This document shows, piece after piece, positions 60,213 through 64,000 of a stretch of DNA of 64,000 nt. The stretch covers positions 1-64,000 of the forward strand of contig NZ_JWLD01000022.1 in NCBI RefSeq assembly GCF_000813725.1. Direction: 5' to 3'. This DNA is from Leisingera sp. ANG-Vp. Lineage in GTDB: Bacteria > Pseudomonadota > Alphaproteobacteria > Rhodobacterales > Rhodobacteraceae. The first letter of the stretch is position 1. Each line of letters opens with the position of its first letter. The notes beneath the pieces are model-generated. The model did no database searches. It saw only the letters and a list, made by a program, of their open reading frames with translations, and was not told the DNA's origin. The translations under genes were made by a program, and so were the position numbers.

Positions 60213-60242
60213 GCGGCGGGCCCGGGCTTCTGCGTCCGCCGC
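60213..60242 (+). promoter_or_regulatory. Intercistronic hairpin after the binding-protein gene
   Basis: GCGGCGG (60213-60219) pairs with CCGCCGC (60236-60242) around a 16-nt loop, between the binding-protein and permease genes. Confidence 0.5.
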
Positions 60243-60276
60243 ATCAGGCACGTTTCTCACACGATTGAGCGGACCT

Positions 60277-60942
60277 ATGAATATCTTTGAATTTGCCGTG
60301 CAATACTGGCCGCGTCTTGCGGCCGGAACCGGCATGACGGTTGCCCAGTTCTTTCTGGCGGCCATACTTGGTGTTGCGATCGCTCTGGTCATGGGGCTGA
60401 TGAAGCTCTCCTCCAGCAAGCTGCTGCGCGGCACTGCTGTCACCTATATCGAAATCTTCCGCGGCACCTCGCTGCTGGTGCAGCTCTACTGGATTTTCTT
60501 TGTGCTGCCGCTGTTTGGTTTTTCCATTGATAAATTCACCGCCGGCTATGTGGCGGTTGGAATGAACATCGGCGGATACGGGGCGGAACTGGTCCGCGGC
60601 GGCATCCTGTCAGTGCCCAAGGGGCAATGGGAAGCTGCGCTGGCCATCAACATGTCGCCGGCCCAGCGGATGCGCCGGATCATCCTGCCGCAAGCTTTGG
60701 TCAACATGCTGCCGCCCTGGGGCAATCTGATGATCGAGCTGCTGAAAGGCACGGCGCTGGTATCGCTGATCTCGGTTGCCGATCTGATGTTTGAAACCAA
60801 ACAGATCAATGGCTCCACGTTCCTGTCGGCGCAGGCCTTTGGCGCGGCGTTGATAATCTACTACATTCTGGCCCGCTTCATGGTGACACCTTTCATGCGC
60901 TGGCTTGAGGCCTTTATGGCCCGCAAGATGGGGAGGGCGTGA
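60277..60942 (+). CDS. ABC transporter permease (EhuC-like)
   Basis: ATG at 60277 (MNIFEFAVQYWPRLAAGTGM) is preferred over a TTG 12 bp upstream. The 221-residue product has about five membrane segments, EIFRGTSLLVQLYWIFFVLP and the EAA loop RGGILSVPKGQWEAALAINM followed by RIILPQALVN. It is co-transcribed with the permease at 60946. Confidence 0.88.
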   Translation: MNIFEFAVQYWPRLAAGTGMTVAQFFLAAILGVAIALVMGLMKLSSSKLLRGTAVTYIEIFRGTSLLVQLYWIFFVLPLFGFSIDKFTAGYVAVGMNIGGYGAELVRGGILSVPKGQWEAALAINMSPAQRMRRIILPQALVNMLPPWGNLMIELLKGTALVSLISVADLMFETKQINGSTFLSAQAFGAALIIYYILARFMVTPFMRWLEAFMARKMGRA

Positions 60943-60945
60943 TCC

Positions 60946-61614
60946 ATGTTCGATTGGAAATGGGAATTCGCCTGGGAGATCCTGCCGCGGCTTGTGTCCG
61001 CCACCGGCAACACGCTGCTGGCTGCGGGAGCTGGCTATGGCATTGCGCTGGTGCTGGGGCTGGCGCTGGCAGTGGCGCAGCGCACGCAGTACCGGGTGCT
61101 GACCTTTGCGGTGCGCGAGATTGTTGAATTCGTCCGCTCGACGCCGCTGCTGCTGCAGATCTTCTTTGTCTTCTATGTGGGGCCGCAGTTCGGGATCCGG
61201 CTCAGCCCCTGGACATCGGGCATGATCGCCATTGGCGTGCACTATGCCTGCTACCTTTCCGAAGTCTACCGGGGCGGCATCGACAGCGTGCCCAAGGGGC
61301 AATGGGAGGCTGCAACTGCCCTGAATATGACCACGGTGCAGAAATACCGCCGGGTAATTATTCCCCAGGCCATTCCCCCGGCGCTGTCGGGCATGGGCAA
61401 CTATCTCGTTGGTATCTTCAAGGATACGCCAATGCTGTCGGTGATCGGGGTTGCCGAGCTCATTCACACTGCCAATGCCATCGGGTCCGAGCACTACCGC
61501 TTTCTGGAACCCTTCACGATGGTAGGCATCATCTTCCTGGCGATTTCCCTGCCTGCAGCTGGTCTTATCCGGCTGTTCGAGGGACGTGTGCGCCTCAAAC
61601 TGGGATTGAAGTAA
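60946..61614 (+). CDS. ABC transporter permease (EhuD-like)
   Basis: The 222-residue product starts MFDWKWEFAWEILPRLVSAT, like EhuD-type permeases, with EIVEFVRSTPLLLQIFFVFY and the EAA loop RGGIDSVPKGQWEAATALNM followed by RVIIPQAIPP. It starts 3 bp after its partner and its TAA overlaps the ATG of the ATPase gene (TAATG). Confidence 0.88.
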   Translation: MFDWKWEFAWEILPRLVSATGNTLLAAGAGYGIALVLGLALAVAQRTQYRVLTFAVREIVEFVRSTPLLLQIFFVFYVGPQFGIRLSPWTSGMIAIGVHYACYLSEVYRGGIDSVPKGQWEAATALNMTTVQKYRRVIIPQAIPPALSGMGNYLVGIFKDTPMLSVIGVAELIHTANAIGSEHYRFLEPFTMVGIIFLAISLPAAGLIRLFEGRVRLKLGLK

Positions 61615-62429
61615 TGCAGGACATGTCTGGCTTTCCGCTTGAACTGACAGGCGAAAACAAACCGATGGTGAGCTTTCGCAAGGTGCGCAAATCCTATGGG
61701 TCGCTGACGGTTCTGGATGATTTGGATCTCGATGTCTCCGCCGGAGAGATGGTGTCGATCATCGGTCCCTCTGGTTCAGGCAAAACCACCGTGCTGCGCA
61801 TGCTGATGACACTGGAGGAAATCAATGGCGGCGTGATCTATGTGGATGGCAAGCCGCTGACCCACATGGAAAAAAACGGCGTACTGGTGCCCGCCAATGA
61901 GCGCTATCTGCACAGCCGCCGTTCAGACATTGGCATGTGTTTTCAGCACTTTAACCTGTTCCCGCATATGACGGCTCTGGAAAACTGCATGGAGGGGCCC
62001 GTTCAGGTTCTTGGCCTGTCCAAGGCTGAGGCACGGGACCGGTCGGAAGAGCTGCTGGAGATGGTAGGTATGATCGCCAAGAAGGATCAGCACCCCTCGC
62101 GTCTCTCGGGCGGGCAGCAGCAGCGGGTGGCCATAGCCCGGGCGCTGGCCATGCGGCCCAAAGTGATGCTGTTTGACGAGGTGACCTCCGCCCTGGACCC
62201 GGAGGTGATCGGCGAGGTGACCAATGTCATCCGCCAGCTGGTGTCCGAGCATAACCTGACCATGCTGATGGTCACGCATCAGATGGGCTTTGCTTTGGAT
62301 ATCTCCGACCGTGTCTGCTTTTTCTACGGCGGCAAAATCGAAGAGCAGGGCCGGCCGGCAGATCTGTTTGGCAATCCGCAGCGCGAGCGGACACAGCAGT
62401 TCCTCAGCGCGGTCAAGGAGGCGGTCTGA
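61614..62429 (+). CDS. ABC transporter ATP-binding protein (EhuA-like)
   Basis: ATG at 61614 overlaps the permease stop; the longer frame is rejected. The 271-residue product has Walker A GPSGSGKTTVLR, Q-loop FQHFNLFPHMTALEN, signature LSGGQQQRVAIAR, Walker B VMLFDEVTSALDPE (Val in place of the usual Pro) and switch VTHQMGFA. It shares the HMEKNGVLVPANERYLHSRR insertion with the ATPase at 42545. It converges with the LysR gene 3 bp away. Confidence 0.9.
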   Translation: MQDMSGFPLELTGENKPMVSFRKVRKSYGSLTVLDDLDLDVSAGEMVSIIGPSGSGKTTVLRMLMTLEEINGGVIYVDGKPLTHMEKNGVLVPANERYLHSRRSDIGMCFQHFNLFPHMTALENCMEGPVQVLGLSKAEARDRSEELLEMVGMIAKKDQHPSRLSGGQQQRVAIARALAMRPKVMLFDEVTSALDPEVIGEVTNVIRQLVSEHNLTMLMVTHQMGFALDISDRVCFFYGGKIEEQGRPADLFGNPQRERTQQFLSAVKEAV

Positions 62430-62432
62430 ACC

Positions 62433-63311
62433 TCAAAGAGGGATTGCCACCTCCGACAAGAGGCTGCGGGTCTGCTCGCTGAGCAGGCCCGTGCGCCAGA
62501 TCACGAAATAGCTGCGCCCGGTTTTCAGCTGATAATCCGACAGCGCCACCAGCCGCCCGGCTTCGATTTCAAAATGCAGCACGTCGGGACAGCCGAGCGC
62601 AATGCCCCGTCCCCGGATTGCCGTGTCCAATGTGCTGCCGTATGAGCCCAGATTGACCTTGTTGGCCCGTTCGATCTGCGGATCGCCGGAAAGCGCCGCG
62701 AAATCACCCCAGTTGACCCACTTCGGGGTCAGCTTGTCAAAATCCAGCAGGGTTGCGGTTTCCAGGCTGGCGGTCTGCCGGGCCATCTCCGGAGCCGCGA
62801 TGGGCGTCCAGATCTCCTCAAACAGCAGTGATCCCTCCCAGCCGTCGGGGATCTCCTTGCCATAGTAAATCAGCGCGTCGGCCTCCAGGGCAAAGAGGTC
62901 TGCGTCTTTGTCCGAGGATGTCAATGTGACCGGCGCGGCGTCCTGCCCGAGTAGGTACTCATTGATTCTGGGGGTGAGCCAGAACTGGGAAACAGCGACA
63001 TTGGCTGCAAGCGACAGCCGTCCGCTGCTGCTGGTCCGGCGCAGCTGCTGAAGGCATGAGTGCAGGAAATCCAGGGCCTCGCCTGAATTGGCCGCCAGCA
63101 CCTGGCCGTTCCGGGTCAGAGACAGGTTTCGCCCGCTCCGGTTGACCAGCGTCATGCCTAGCCATTCCTCCAGAACTTTCACCCGCTTGCTGACGGCAGC
63201 CTGGCTAACATTCAGCTCCTCTGCGGCGCGGGTAAAGTTCTGATGACGGGCAACAGCTTCGAAGAACAGGAGATAGTCGAGCGGCGGCAGGGCACGGCGG
63301 TAGTTTTTCAT
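62433..63311 (-). CDS. LysR-family transcriptional regulator (GcvA-like)
   Basis: The 292-residue product has an N-terminal LysR HTH (PLDYLLFFEAVARHQNFTRA, AEELNVSQAAVSKRVKVLEE, WLGMTLVNRSGRNLSLT) and an inducer domain (GRLSLAANVAVSQFWLTPRI). It diverges from the partial M24 gene at 63443 and its start overlaps the inverted repeat at 63310. It probably controls that gene, and possibly the transporter, in response to the substrate. Confidence 0.85.
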   Translation of the reverse strand: MKNYRRALPPLDYLLFFEAVARHQNFTRAAEELNVSQAAVSKRVKVLEEWLGMTLVNRSGRNLSLTRNGQVLAANSGEALDFLHSCLQQLRRTSSSGRLSLAANVAVSQFWLTPRINEYLLGQDAAPVTLTSSDKDADLFALEADALIYYGKEIPDGWEGSLLFEEIWTPIAAPEMARQTASLETATLLDFDKLTPKWVNWGDFAALSGDPQIERANKVNLGSYGSTLDTAIRGRGIALGCPDVLHFEIEAGRLVALSDYQLKTGRSYFVIWRTGLLSEQTRSLLSEVAIPL

Positions 63312-63324
63312 AACTACTGGTTAT
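63310..63324. promoter_or_regulatory. LysR-type operator candidate
   Basis: ATAAC-TACTG-GTTAT, perfect 5-bp arms, overlapping the LysR start and facing the divergent M24 gene; such a site fits autorepression and activation. Confidence 0.45.
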
Positions 63325-63442
63325 CATAATCTCAAACGGAAAGTCACTTTGTAAAGTTTGGTTTTCCGTCTAGCCTTTTGCCTAAGCGCTGCTTTGGGCC
63401 GAGGCCAAGCTGCATGACTATCAGTAAAAACAGGGGCTCCGC

Positions 63443-64000
63443 ATGTTCTCAGAACGACTCTCCCGCTTTCAGGCGAATCTGGCCAAGGCCGGCATGGATG
63501 TTGCGCTGATCACCGACGATGACAATGTCTATTACCTGACAGGGTATTATGACTATCTGCATATGGAGTTTGGCCGTCCAACCATCCTGGTGGTGCCCAA
63601 GGATGGCGAGACATTGCTGATCACCCCGACCATTGACCTTAACAGCGCAGAAGCCGCCGCACGCGTGGACCGGATCGCTGCCTGGAACGACGGCATGGGC
63701 AGCGAATGGCGCGAGGAGCTGCCTGCCGCTGTGAAGAATGCGGGTTCTGTTGCAATTGAACCGGGCCATATGCCGCCGCCGGTGCGTGCCTATGTGAATG
63801 ATCTGGTGGATGCAGAGAAGATCACCAGCGCCACGCCGATCCTGAACGAGATGCGGATGATCAAATCGGCGGAGGAGCTGCAGCTGGCCCGCCATGCAGG
63901 GCAGGTGGCGACTGCCATGATGCAGGCGGGCCGCGCCGCAATCGGCGACGGCGTGCCGGAGTTTGAGGTGGCGATTGCCACCAGCCAGGCGGGCACCCGC
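63443..64000 (+). CDS. M24-fold creatinase-like hydrolase (N-terminal part; runs off the window)
   Basis: 186 residues are visible from ATG 63443. They form a creatinase N-domain (AKAGMDVALITDDDNVYYLT, GYYDYLHMEFGRPTILVVPK) and the start of the C-domain (EMRMIKSAEELQLARHAGQV). The pattern EFGRPTxLVV is shared with the M24 protein at 17571, so the two are probably paralogues of the metal-free type; the ligand region is beyond the window. It diverges from the LysR gene. With the DMGDH-like enzyme nearby, creatine-like hydrolysis to an N-methylated glycine is a reasonable guess. Confidence 0.8.
   Translation, partial: MFSERLSRFQANLAKAGMDVALITDDDNVYYLTGYYDYLHMEFGRPTILVVPKDGETLLITPTIDLNSAEAAARVDRIAAWNDGMGSEWREELPAAVKNAGSVAIEPGHMPPPVRAYVNDLVDAEKITSATPILNEMRMIKSAEELQLARHAGQVATAMMQAGRAAIGDGVPEFEVAIATSQAGTR

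Overview
The window looks like a chromosome or large replicon of a marine Rhodobacteraceae (Roseobacter-group) bacterium. The reasons are high GC, many TRAP and polar-amino-acid ABC uptake systems each with its own GntR/LysR/TetR regulator, malonate genes, and ectoine-catabolism-type (Eut/Ehu-like) gene families. Genus cannot be fixed from the sequence alone.

Layout. 1-6.8 kb: a low-density, less GC-rich accessory stretch. It starts with the last 20 nt of a tRNA that looks like tRNA-Met(CAU), overlapped by a frameshifted serine-recombinase remnant, and then holds five unrecognised secreted or membrane proteins separated by decayed repeats. 6.8-12.3 kb: a tightly overlapping minus-strand operon (Rieske oxygenase, class II aldolase-like, enoyl-CoA hydratase-like, CaiB/BaiF CoA-transferase, alpha/beta hydrolase) divergent from a LysR regulator. 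12.7-15.5 kb: EamA exporter and glutathione S-transferase, a TetR regulator and a frameshifted TrmO-like gene; four copies of one operator mark the control region on both sides. 15.9-23.4 kb: a TRAP transporter operon with an M24 (creatinase-like) protein, a nitrilase-family amidohydrolase and a PhzF-like protein, divergent from a EutA/maleate-isomerase-like protein and a GntR regulator. 23.7-24.3 kb: a broken tyrosine recombinase. 24.5-31.5 kb: a malonate uptake and use locus (GntR, TRAP PQM, malonyl-CoA decarboxylase, malonyl-CoA synthetase, Usp). 32.2-48.8 kb: a large divergent cluster. Going left are an ornithine-cyclodeaminase-like protein, an aminotransferase, a DoeB/EutE-like deacylase, a GlxA-type AraC regulator and a GNAT. 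Going right are an M24 protein, an EhuB-like binding protein, a EutA-like protein, a second EhuB-like binding protein, two permeases, an ATPase, an amidase, a GntR regulator and a GMC oxidoreductase, with a converging aldehyde dehydrogenase. 49.3-53.4 kb: a large VCBS/LamG/RTX-like surface protein and an orphan LuxR-type response regulator. 53.7-64 kb: a HutC-type GntR regulator, EutA-like protein, M24 peptidase, dimethylglycine/sarcosine-dehydrogenase-like flavoprotein, EhuBCDA-like ABC transporter, LysR and the start of another M24 gene.

The main theme is repetition of one catabolic kit. Three separate loci each combine a two-cysteine EutA/arylmalonate-decarboxylase-superfamily protein, an M24-fold hydrolase, a dedicated uptake system and a GntR regulator, and each carries a different set of finishing enzymes (nitrilase and PhzF; cyclodeaminase, deacylase, aminotransferase, amidase, GMC and ALDH; DMGDH-like flavoprotein). 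Ectoine catabolism is the nearest known template, but a EutB-like dehydratase and a recognisable ectoine hydrolase are absent, so the substrates are probably other N-substituted or cyclic amino-acid-like compounds (inference). Palindromic operators matching individual regulators can be read directly in several promoter regions, and all five complete solute-binding-protein genes are followed by a GC-rich intercistronic hairpin.
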